6,852 nt of DNA. It comes from JAVBOD01 sp031551045 (lineage in GTDB: Bacteria > Bacteroidota > Bacteroidia > Bacteroidales > UBA932). The notes beneath the pieces were generated by a model, which had not been told where the DNA came from, made no database searches, and saw only the letters and a list, made by a program, of their open reading frames with translations. Position numbers and translations under genes: made by a program. Shown one piece after another: positions 1 through 6,852 of the stretch (positions within the stretch are counted from its first letter, which is position 1; each line of letters starts with the position of its first letter). The stretch is taken from the NCBI GenBank assembly GCA_031551045.1, contig JAVBOD010000075.1, positions 1-6,852 on the forward strand, given 5' to 3'.

Positions 1-1008
1 GAGCTGAAAGCCCGCAAAACCATCAACAGCGAGAGCGAGCGGCTCTACATGGTAAAATCGCTGAAAGCCGTAAAAGATGCCTGGATAAACTCCGGCGGCG
101 GACTGCTCGATTTCGGCGAAGACCTGAAGCGCCTGCAACCCGACATTTTCTTTGTGAACGAAGACGGGCACAGCGCTGAAAAAGAACGGCTTTGTAAAAT
201 ACTCGGAATCGAATACGTCGTAAGCAAACGCATTCCGCACGCCAATCTTCCGGCGCGTTCCACCACCGCTTTGCGCAAGGAATGTTTGATTCCCTATCGT
301 ATCGATTTGGCCGGCGGCTGGCTCGACCAACCGTATGTATCGAAACATGCGCCGGGAGCCGTGCTCACCATTTCTATCGAACCCGATTATGAATTCAACG
401 ACCGCAGCGGCATGGCCACCAGTTCGCGCAAAAAAGCCGTCGAACTTTGGCAAACCGATATTCCGGAAGGCGATAAACAAAAACTGGCACGCACCTTATT
501 TTGTTATGAAAATCCTCCGGGAACCCAATATGTAAGCGGCTCGCAGGATGCCATCGGAATCACCCTTCCGGGTTTAAACCGCTTATATTACAACAATGAT
601 TACTGGCCCAATGAAATAAATTCCATCCACGATGAAACTATTTTCTCGTGGCTCGAGCAGCATTTATATTTGGTAACACTGTATCCGCGCCACGACCATT
701 ACGATGTGCTGGCGAATACAAATATCACACCAGAGAATGCGACTAAGCTGGCGCAAGCAGCCGACGACTGCTGGAATGCCATCTTGAAAAAAGATTTACA
801 CGTATTCGGTGCCGCTTTCCGCGCTTCGTTCGAGGCGCAAATAGCCATGTTCCCAAATATGGTAAGCCCCGACATCTTGAATGAAATAGAACAAGTAAAA
901 AACAATGTGCTGGGATGGAAAGTAAGTGGTGCAGGCGGTGGCGGATACCTCACATTAATATCGAAAAATCCGATAGAAAAAGCTCTTAAAATCCGCATCA
1001 GACGATAG
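1..1008 (+). CDS. Cytidylyltransferase-like / GHMP sugar kinase fusion protein (5' end outside window)
   Basis: The reading frame is open from base 1, so the gene starts before the window and the ATG at 49 is internal; 335 codons are visible. Numbering from the first visible codon, residues 1-95 resemble the second half of a HIGH-superfamily nucleotidylyltransferase, with NEDGHSAEK at 53-61 and an (I/R)STT-x2-R element at 87-92. The HxGH motif would lie upstream. A GHMP-kinase part follows: motif 1 PYRIDLAGGW at 98-107, a weak motif 2 GMATSSRKKA at 137-146, SQDAIG at 181-186 and the glycine-rich motif 3 SGAGGGGY at 309-316. Motifs 1 and 2 are only about 30 residues apart, so the kinase is compact compared with heptose-7-phosphate kinases or fucokinases. 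By family knowledge it could phosphorylate a sugar and activate it with a nucleotide. The next two genes make GDP-fucose, but a fucose substrate is inference. It is not the B. fragilis Fkp architecture, which is much longer. The last codons run to a TAG 28 bases before gmd. Confidence 0.8.
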   Translation, partial: ELKARKTINSESERLYMVKSLKAVKDAWINSGGGLLDFGEDLKRLQPDIFFVNEDGHSAEKERLCKILGIEYVVSKRIPHANLPARSTTALRKECLIPYRIDLAGGWLDQPYVSKHAPGAVLTISIEPDYEFNDRSGMATSSRKKAVELWQTDIPEGDKQKLARTLFCYENPPGTQYVSGSQDAIGITLPGLNRLYYNNDYWPNEINSIHDETIFSWLEQHLYLVTLYPRHDHYDVLANTNITPENATKLAQAADDCWNAILKKDLHVFGAAFRASFEAQIAMFPNMVSPDILNEIEQVKNNVLGWKVSGAGGGGYLTLISKNPIEKALKIRIRR

Positions 1009-1036
1009 GTCTATAACCCGAAAAAATAAAAAAATC

Positions 1037-2116
1037 ATGAATAAAACAGCGCTTATCACCGGCATCAACGGACAGGACGGTTCATACTTGGCCGAATTCC
1101 TATTGGAAAAAGGATACAACGTACACGGCGTCATTCGCCGCAGTTCGACGTTCAATACGCAGAAAATCGAACATCTTTATATCGACGATTTGATTGAGGA
1201 CATGCACAAAGACCGCAAAATTTACTTGCATTACGGCGATATGACGGACTCGTCCAGCCTCATCCGTTTGGTACAAACCATTCAACCCGACGAGATTTAT
1301 AACTTGGCCGCACAATCGCACGTAAAAGTTTCGTTCGAAGTGCCGGAATACACTGCCGAAGCCGATGCCATCGGCACGTTGCGTTTATTAGAGGCCGTGC
1401 GTATGCTGGGATTGGAGAAAAAAACAAAAATCTACCAGGCATCCACTTCGGAATTATATGGTTTGGTGCAGGAAGTGCCGCAATCCGAAACCACGCCGTT
1501 CTATCCGCGTTCTCCTTATGCTGTTGCGAAATTATACGGATTCTGGATTACTAAAAATTACCGCGAAGCTTATGGAATGTTTGCCGTAAACGGCATTTTA
1601 TTCAATCACGAAAGCGAGCGTCGCGGCGAAACTTTTGTAACCCGTAAAATTACGATGGCTGCGGCACGCATTGCACGCGGTTATCAGAAAAAATTGTACC
1701 TCGGGAATCTCGATTCCCTACGCGATTGGGGCTATGCCAAAGATTATGTGGAGTGCATGTGGCTCATTCTGCAACACCACACGCCCGAAGATTTTGTAAT
1801 AGCCACCGGCGAAATGCACACCGTACGCGAGTTTTGCACATTGGCATTTAAAGAACTCGGCATTGAATTGGAATGGAAAGGCATCGGTGTTGATGAAAAA
1901 GGCATCTGCAAAAAAACAGGAAACATACTAGTAGAAGTGGACCCGAAATATTTCCGCCCCACAGAAGTAGAGCAATTATTAGGAAATCCGGCCAAAGCCA
2001 AAACGCTTTTAGGATGGAACCCTACCAGCACTCCGTTCCCCGAACTGGTCAAGAAAATGGCACGGTTCGATTATGACTATGTAGAAAAAGTGAACAATTC
2101 GCGGATCAAGTTTTAG
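1037..2116 (+). CDS. gmd: GDP-mannose 4,6-dehydratase
   Basis: This enzyme converts GDP-D-mannose to GDP-4-keto-6-deoxy-D-mannose in the cytoplasm, the first committed step to GDP-L-fucose and related 6-deoxyhexoses. The 359-residue product is a full-length extended short-chain dehydrogenase. The Rossmann dinucleotide-binding loop TGINGQDG is at residues 8-15, followed by RRSSTFNT at 34-41. The catalytic set is intact: STSELYG at 136-142 supplies Thr137 and Glu139, and YAVAK at 161-165 supplies Tyr161 and Lys165. The substrate-loop segment NHESERRGETFV is at 190-201. The start follows an A-rich leader (about 1020-1034) with no Shine-Dalgarno sequence, as is usual in Bacteroidota. It lies 28 bases after the fusion gene and 44 before fcl on the same strand, with no promoter or terminator between, which suggests cotranscription. 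The product is the substrate of the next gene's enzyme. Confidence 0.97.
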   Translation: MNKTALITGINGQDGSYLAEFLLEKGYNVHGVIRRSSTFNTQKIEHLYIDDLIEDMHKDRKIYLHYGDMTDSSSLIRLVQTIQPDEIYNLAAQSHVKVSFEVPEYTAEADAIGTLRLLEAVRMLGLEKKTKIYQASTSELYGLVQEVPQSETTPFYPRSPYAVAKLYGFWITKNYREAYGMFAVNGILFNHESERRGETFVTRKITMAAARIARGYQKKLYLGNLDSLRDWGYAKDYVECMWLILQHHTPEDFVIATGEMHTVREFCTLAFKELGIELEWKGIGVDEKGICKKTGNILVEVDPKYFRPTEVEQLLGNPAKAKTLLGWNPTSTPFPELVKKMARFDYDYVEKVNNSRIKF

Positions 2117-2160
2117 CCACAGATTACAGTCCACAGATTTCACAGATTAACACAGATTTT
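2117..2160 (+). repeat. Intergenic CACAGATT repeat cluster between gmd and fcl
   Basis: The whole gap between the gmd stop and the fcl ATG is built from four direct copies of CACAGATT, at 2118-2125, 2132-2139, 2141-2148 and 2151-2158. The spacing is uneven (14, 9 and 10 bases), so it is not a microsatellite. The last copy runs into TT-ATG, so the repeat also forms the ribosome-loading leader of fcl. A related unit in the opposite orientation lies beyond fcl at 3199-3218. The unit looks like a dispersed intergenic repeat; copy number elsewhere cannot be judged from this window. Confidence 0.85.
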
Positions 2161-3087
2161 ATGGAATTAAACAGTAGGATCTACGTAGCAGGAGGCAACG
2201 GCATGGTAGGCTCTGCCATCATTCGCAATTTGCAAAGTAAAGGATTCAAAAACATTCTTTCACGAAGCAGTAAAGAGTTAGATTTGCGCAACCAGCAAGC
2301 CGTTGACGATTTCTTTGCAAAAGAAAAACCCGATTATGTATTTTTGGCTGCTGCTAAAGTTGGCGGCATTCATGCGAACAACACCTACCCAGCCCAATTC
2401 ATCTACGACAATTTGATGATTGAAACAAACATTATTCATTCATCGTATAAATATAATGTAAAGAAGTTGCTTTTTCTGGGCAGTTCGTGTATTTATCCGA
2501 AAATGGCGCCACAGCCCATTAAGGAAGAGTATCTGCTGAGCGGATATTTGGAACCGACCAACGAAGCATACGCCATTGCAAAAATTGCGGGCATTGAATT
2601 ATGTAAATTTTACCGGCGCGAATACGGCTGCAATTTTATTTCGGCTATGCCCACGAACTTATACGGCATCAACGACAATTTCGATTTGCAAAACTCGCAT
2701 GTACTGCCGGCGTTGATTCGGAAATTTCACGAGGCCAAACAGCAAAAAGCGCCCAATGTGGTAATGTGGGGAACGGGAACACCCAAGCGTGAATTTTTAT
2801 ACGTGGACGATTTAGCCGATGCATGCACCTTTTTGATGCAAAATTACAATGAAGAATTGCACGTAAACGTGGGAACCGGCGAAGATGTTGAAATACGTGA
2901 GTTGGCGGCTATCGTAAAAAAGATTATCGGCTATGAAGGCGAAATAGTGAACGACACCACCAAACCCGACGGTACTCCGCGTAAATTATTGAATGTATCG
3001 CTCCTTCATAAACTCGGATGGAAACACAACACTTCGCTGGAAGACGGCATCCGCACGGTGTATGAATGGTACCTAAACGAGCGATGA
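2161..3087 (+). CDS. fcl: GDP-L-fucose synthase (GDP-4-keto-6-deoxymannose epimerase/reductase)
   Basis: The product carries out the NADPH-dependent 3,5-epimerisation and 4-reduction that turn the Gmd product into GDP-L-fucose (the gene is also called wcaG). It has 308 residues, about the usual length. Visible elements are the Rossmann loop AGGNGMVGSA at 10-19; AAAKVGGIHANN at 63-74; LFLGSSCIYPK at 104-114, with the conserved Ser and Cys110; Tyr137 and Lys141 of the YxxxK pair in EAYAIAK; PTNLYGINDNFD at 164-175; and His180 in the NSHVLPALIRKFH segment. Cys110 and His180 correspond to the acid/base residues for epimerisation. All catalytic positions are present, so the enzyme should be active. 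The ATG at 2161 directly abuts the repeat leader and no Shine-Dalgarno is visible. It is probably cotranscribed with gmd, and repeats lie on both sides of the gene. Confidence 0.97.
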   Translation: MELNSRIYVAGGNGMVGSAIIRNLQSKGFKNILSRSSKELDLRNQQAVDDFFAKEKPDYVFLAAAKVGGIHANNTYPAQFIYDNLMIETNIIHSSYKYNVKKLLFLGSSCIYPKMAPQPIKEEYLLSGYLEPTNEAYAIAKIAGIELCKFYRREYGCNFISAMPTNLYGINDNFDLQNSHVLPALIRKFHEAKQQKAPNVVMWGTGTPKREFLYVDDLADACTFLMQNYNEELHVNVGTGEDVEIRELAAIVKKIIGYEGEIVNDTTKPDGTPRKLLNVSLLHKLGWKHNTSLEDGIRTVYEWYLNER

Positions 3088-3104
3088 ATTATGAACGATG
3101 AATT
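3083..3104 (+). repeat. Short direct repeat GATGAATT at the fcl 3' end
   Basis: GATGAATT occurs at 3083-3090, overlapping the fcl stop codon, and again at 3097-3104, with ATGAAC between. The two copies are 14 bases apart and end right where the long inverted repeat begins. It may be chance in AT-rich sequence or part of a composite intergenic repeat. Confidence 0.5.
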
Positions 3105-3188
3105 TTGTCATTCTGAACGAAGTGAAGAATCTGTGTATTTGTTAAACTTTCAATCTCTAAAGATTCTTCACTTCGTTCAGAATGACAA
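3105..3188. repeat. Perfect 28-bp inverted repeat (dispersed palindromic element)
   Basis: The left arm at 3105-3132 begins TTGTCATTCTGAACG. The right arm at 3161-3188 is its exact reverse complement, with no mismatch over 28 bases, around a 28-base AT-rich spacer (3133-3160). As RNA it would form a very stable long stem. No T-run follows the right arm (AGAAAGAG), so it is not a standard intrinsic terminator. Arms of the type GTCATTCTGA...GAAGAATC match my recollection of palindromic repeats spread through intergenic regions of many Bacteroidota and some other phyla; that is memory, not a search. It could affect fcl mRNA 3'-end stability or readthrough to the next gene. Confidence 0.92.
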
Positions 3189-3194
3189 GAAAGA

Positions 3195-3218
3195 GAAGAA
3201 TCTGTAAAATCTGTGGAC
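3195..3218 (-). repeat. Inverted copy of the CACAGATT unit, with a GAAGAATCTGT echo of the palindrome
   Basis: The reverse complement of 3199-3218 is GTCCACAGATTTTACAGATT, which matches 2129-2148 upstream of fcl at 19 of 20 positions, including 12 exact bases (2129-2140 against 3207-3218). The left edge, GAAGAATCTGT at 3195-3205, also repeats 3124-3134, the end of the palindrome's left arm plus two bases. The element thus looks like a junction between two repeat types. Confidence 0.75.
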
Positions 3219-3240
3219 TAAATTTTAAATAAAGCTTTTT

Positions 3241-3894
3241 ATGAAACCATTTCAACTACTCGACAAGTACAGCACTCCGCTCGGAGAACTGACGGTGGGC
3301 TACATCGGTCACGGCTCGCTAATGCTGCAAATCAATGGAAAAACGATACAAGTGGACCCGTACAGCGAAGTCGCCGACTATGCTACCGTTCCGAAGGCCG
3401 ATATGATATTGATTACGCACAGCCATTACGACCATCTTGATAAAACGGCCTTGGAAAAAATCATCAAAGCAAACACAAAATTTATTTCAACAGAGCTTGT
3501 AGCAAAGGAATTGAACGAAGTAGAGGTGCTCCGTAACGGCGATACAACCACATGGGAGAATATACTCATCGAAGCCTTTCCGGCCTACAATATCCGGCAA
3601 ATGAACCCATCGGGAAATCCGTTCCACCCGAAAGGAGAAGGCAACGGCTATATATTGAATTTCGGCGATTTCCGGCTATACATTGCAGGCGACACGGAGT
3701 TGATTCCCGAAATGAAATCGCTCGGAAAAATCGACATTGCTTTTCTTCCTAAAAATTTGCCTTACACGATGAGCGACGGCATGTTTGTGGAAACGGCCAA
3801 ACTCCTGCAACCAAAAGTTTTATACCCGTATCACTATTTCGAAGTCGATAAGGAATCGCTCCGCAAAGCGTTGCCCGGCATCGATATAAGGTAA
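3241..3894 (+). CDS. Metallo-beta-lactamase-fold hydrolase (UlaG-like, COG2220 type)
   Basis: This is a predicted metal-dependent hydrolase of 217 residues in the metallo-beta-lactamase superfamily, of the UlaG-like group that includes L-ascorbate-6-phosphate lactonase. The real substrate cannot be read from the sequence. The metal-site residues are complete: HSHYDH at 60-65 (His60, His62, Asp64, His65), His129 in PFHPKGEGNGY, Asp151 in YIAGDTE and His198 in YPYHYF. No signal peptide or membrane segment is visible, so it should be cytoplasmic. The gene lies 153 bases after fcl, separated by repeats, so it need not belong to the sugar operon. A weak promoter-like TAAATTTT at 3219-3226 differs from TAnnTTTG in its last base. 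The stop codon lies 12 bases before the glnS -7 element. Confidence 0.88.
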   Translation: MKPFQLLDKYSTPLGELTVGYIGHGSLMLQINGKTIQVDPYSEVADYATVPKADMILITHSHYDHLDKTALEKIIKANTKFISTELVAKELNEVEVLRNGDTTTWENILIEAFPAYNIRQMNPSGNPFHPKGEGNGYILNFGDFRLYIAGDTELIPEMKSLGKIDIAFLPKNLPYTMSDGMFVETAKLLQPKVLYPYHYFEVDKESLRKALPGIDIR

Positions 3895-3906
3895 GAAAAT
3901 ATTTAC

Positions 3907-3914
3907 TACCTTTG
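3907..3914 (+). promoter_or_regulatory. Bacteroidota -7 promoter element (TAnnTTTG) for glnS
   Basis: TACCTTTG matches the TAnnTTTG consensus exactly and lies 30 bases before the glnS ATG. Transcription would begin near 3919-3922, leaving a leader of about 25 bases without a Shine-Dalgarno sequence. I see no clear TTTG/TTG -33 element at the usual spacing. It shows that glnS can be transcribed separately from the hydrolase upstream. Confidence 0.75.
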
Positions 3915-3944
3915 CGTTCCTTAACAAGCAGCACTCAACACACA

Positions 3945-5603
<1,659 letters not shown>

Positions 5604-5627
5604 GAGAATTATCTATTTCTTACTAAG

Positions 5628-5663
5628 AATCCCAGTAGTATCTTCTGCTGGGATTTTTATTTT
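5628..5663 (+). terminator. Intrinsic terminator after glnS
   Basis: An 11-bp stem (AATCCCAGTAG at 5628-5638 with CTGCTGGGATT at 5645-5655, one G-T pair) encloses a 6-base loop and is followed by TTTATTTT (5656-5663). This is a textbook plus-strand terminator, starting 24 bases after the glnS stop. Its T-run overlaps the stop codon of the convergent minus-strand gene. Read on the minus strand the same stem is followed by only a weak T-run (CTTAGTAAG), so it should work less well for that gene. Confidence 0.92.
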
Positions 5664-6352
5664 GCATACGCCAGCGTTACCACACTCACACGGCAACTTT
5701 CTATCTCCAGTAAACGCGCGGCGCAGGCTTCAATCGTAGCGCCGGTGGTTACCACATCGTCCACCAACAATACATGTTTGTTTTGTAAACGCTCCGGATG
5801 CTTCACCGCAAACACGTCCGATACATTTTCCCAACGCTCCATGCGACTTTTACGGGTTTGTGTTTCGGTATAAAGATTCCGCATAACACTCTCCGTATCT
5901 AATTTCCAACCGGTAACTCCGGCAATGCCGGCAGCAATTTGCTCGCTTTGATTGTAACCGCGTTTTCGCTGTTTTTTCGGGTGCAACGGAATTGGAATAA
6001 CAACATCAACGGTTTGGTACAACACGGCCTCTTTCAATTCCATGCCAAAGCGGCGCCCCAACTCCACTCCTATTTCTTTCTTCCCATTGTATTTCAACTT
6101 GTGCAACAACTTGCGGAAACGGCTTCCCTTCGCAAAAAAGAAAAAAGCACAGGCATGTTCCAGTTGCACGCGCCCCCAGAAAATCCGCTCCACCGGATTA
6201 CCTTGTTCTTTCCAATAATTCGTGCGGGGCAAATGATATATGCACGAAGTGCACAAGACCTGCTCGTGTGCGGAGAGCGAAACACCGCACGCCTCGCACA
6301 GCTTAGGATAAAAGAGTCCTACAAAATGATGTATGATAGTTATGATACGCAT
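5657..6352 (-). CDS. comF: ComF-family phosphoribosyltransferase-fold protein
   Basis: ComF proteins combine an N-terminal zinc finger with a type I phosphoribosyltransferase fold. In naturally competent bacteria ComF helps handle incoming single-stranded DNA; in others the role is unclear. Starting at the ATG whose A is base 6352, the product has 231 residues. Cys19, Cys22, Cys34 and Cys37 form the four-cysteine zinc site. LHKLKYNGKKEIG is at 83-95, PIPLHPKKQRKRGYNQSEQ at 120-138, and the PRPP-binding loop VLLVDDVVTTGAT at 194-206. A start 14 codons upstream (6394) is in frame, but it would overlap the divergent gene and the promoter box. The TAnnTTTG box at 6359-6366 sits right before the chosen ATG, and a start 18 residues before the first zinc cysteine is usual for the family. 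No other competence genes are in the window. Confidence 0.93.
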   Translation of the reverse strand: MRIITIIHHFVGLFYPKLCEACGVSLSAHEQVLCTSCIYHLPRTNYWKEQGNPVERIFWGRVQLEHACAFFFFAKGSRFRKLLHKLKYNGKKEIGVELGRRFGMELKEAVLYQTVDVVIPIPLHPKKQRKRGYNQSEQIAAGIAGVTGWKLDTESVMRNLYTETQTRKSRMERWENVSDVFAVKHPERLQNKHVLLVDDVVTTGATIEACAARLLEIESCRVSVVTLAYAK

Positions 6353-6358
6353 GGGGAA

Positions 6359-6366
6359 CAAAGTTA
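6359..6366 (-). promoter_or_regulatory. -7 promoter element for the comF gene
   Basis: On the minus strand this reads TAACTTTG, an exact TAnnTTTG match, with six bases between its final G and the comF ATG at 6352. Transcription is therefore predicted to begin at or within a few bases of the start codon. No convincing -33 element is visible at normal spacing. Confidence 0.65.
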
Positions 6367-6379
6367 TATAAAAATTATG

Positions 6380-6387
6380 TACATTTG
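6380..6387 (+). promoter_or_regulatory. -7 promoter element for the yhbP-like gene
   Basis: TACATTTG matches TAnnTTTG exactly and ends five bases before the ATG at 6393, which predicts a leaderless or nearly leaderless mRNA. It lies 13 bases from the oppositely oriented comF element, so the two promoters share one polymerase-binding region. No clear -33 element is seen. Confidence 0.65.
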
Positions 6388-6392
6388 TCACC

Positions 6393-6851
6393 ATGCAAAC
6401 TTTAGATAAACGAATCGTTGATTTTTTGCACGAACATCACGTGCTGACACTGGCCACATGCAACGACAATGTGCCCTATTGCGCCTCGATGTTCTATGTT
6501 TTTTTAGAAAACGAAAACCGTTTCGTCTTTACCTCGGAAACAAAAACACGACACATTAAGGAAGTGGCAAATAATAATAACGTCGCCGGAAACATAGCAT
6601 TAGAAACAGAAACCGTGGGGCTTATCCGCGGCTTGCAGTTTCAGGGTATTATGGAAAAACCGGACGGAGCGCTGAAACGAAAAGCCACCCTCGCCTATCT
6701 AAAACGCTTTCCATACGCCATTTTGAAAGGCGCTACGATTTGGACGATAGAACTCCGCTTTGCAAAATTCACCGACAACCGCTTAGGATTTGGGAAAAAA
6801 CTTTATTGGGAGAAAGAAGCAATAGCTGCCAATAAAAAAACCGGCGAATAA
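6393..6851 (+). CDS. yhbP: YhbP/UPF0306-type flavin split-barrel protein
   Basis: The complete product has 152 residues, against about 147 for E. coli YhbP. It belongs to the FMN-binding split-barrel (pyridoxamine 5'-phosphate oxidase-like) superfamily; the biochemical role of the YhbP group is not established. Recognisable features are an N-terminal helix with HHVLTLAT (residues 15-22), the strand segment CASMFYVF (30-37), FTSETKTRHIKEV (46-58, the likely flavin-phosphate region), TVGLIRGLQFQGIM (74-87) and the C-terminal KFTDNRLGFGKKLYW (125-139), which closely parallels YhbP. The N-terminus lines up with YhbP from its first residue, so the ATG at 6393 is well supported. No signal peptide or membrane segment is visible. 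It is divergent from comF; a functional link between them is not evident. Confidence 0.88.
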   Translation: MQTLDKRIVDFLHEHHVLTLATCNDNVPYCASMFYVFLENENRFVFTSETKTRHIKEVANNNNVAGNIALETETVGLIRGLQFQGIMEKPDGALKRKATLAYLKRFPYAILKGATIWTIELRFAKFTDNRLGFGKKLYWEKEAIAANKKTGE

Positions 6852-6852
6852 A

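Noticed and set aside
49..1008. ATG at 49 as the start of the first gene
   Set aside because: The frame is open through base 1 and the upstream codons fit the nucleotidylyltransferase domain, so the gene continues beyond the window.
2117..2160. CACAGATT cluster as a CRISPR-like array
   Set aside because: Units are 8 bases with gaps of 1-6 bases, far too short for repeats and spacers, and no cas genes are present.
3105..3188. Long palindrome as an intrinsic terminator for the gmd-fcl transcript
   Set aside because: The loop is 28 bases and no T-run follows the right arm, so it lacks the main terminator signature.
2129..3218. fcl plus flanking inverted repeats as an insertion element or cassette transposon
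   Set aside because: The repeats are short, there is no transposase and no obvious target-site duplication, and fcl directly continues the gmd pathway.
3219..3226. TAAATTTT as the promoter of the metallo-hydrolase
   Set aside because: It lacks the final G of TAnnTTTG and no -33 element is clear; similar near-matches are expected by chance in this AT-rich gap.
3912..3944. In-frame TTG start extending GlnRS by eleven residues
   Set aside because: The TTG is part of the TACCTTTG promoter element and would lie upstream of the predicted transcription start; the ATG at 3945 fits the family length.
6353..6394. Upstream ATG start for the ComF-family gene
   Set aside because: It would place the -7 box inside the coding region and overlap the divergent start codon; the extra 14 residues have no family support.
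5939..6409. 156-codon plus-strand open frame opposite comF
   Set aside because: It is fully antisense to a well-supported gene, shows no recognisable domain, and runs across the divergent promoter region.

Overview
The window looks like chromosomal DNA of a member of the Bacteroidota. The main evidence is three matches to that phylum's -7 promoter element TAnnTTTG, each just upstream of a gene start (3907-3914 and 6380-6387 on +, 6359-6366 on -). Start codons also lack Shine-Dalgarno sequences and sit behind A-rich or very short leaders. I cannot name a genus. The DNA is densely coding: seven protein genes, no RNA genes, no CRISPR array, no insertion sequence, and no gene-free stretch longer than about 155 bases.

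Left part (1-3087, all +) is a nucleotide-sugar block. It opens with the 3' part of a gene whose product joins a cytidylyltransferase-like domain to a small GHMP-type sugar kinase. Next comes gmd (GDP-mannose 4,6-dehydratase) and then fcl (GDP-L-fucose synthase). The last two make GDP-L-fucose from GDP-mannose, the activated donor for fucosylated surface glycans. The role of the fused kinase is not settled by the sequence.

The intergenic gaps on both sides of fcl are made of repeats. Four CACAGATT units fill the gmd-fcl gap. After fcl come a short GATGAATT direct repeat, a perfect 28-bp inverted repeat, and a CACAGATT-type unit in the opposite orientation. Nineteen of 20 bases match between the upstream and downstream units, so fcl lies between inverted copies.

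Middle part (3241-5603, +) holds a cytoplasmic metallo-beta-lactamase-fold hydrolase and then glnS (glutaminyl-tRNA synthetase). glnS has its own -7 element in the gap directly after the hydrolase stop, and a strong intrinsic terminator after it.

Right part (5657-6851) holds a ComF-type phosphoribosyltransferase-fold gene on the minus strand, convergent with glnS. It is divergent from a complete YhbP/UPF0306-type flavin split-barrel gene. The two divergent starts are only about 40 bases apart, each with a TAnnTTTG box 5-6 bases before its ATG, so both transcripts are predicted to be leaderless or nearly so.

Nothing here amounts to a clearly new multi-gene system. The points most worth a second look are the cytidylyltransferase-kinase fusion, the repeat mosaic around fcl, and the compact divergent leaderless promoter pair.
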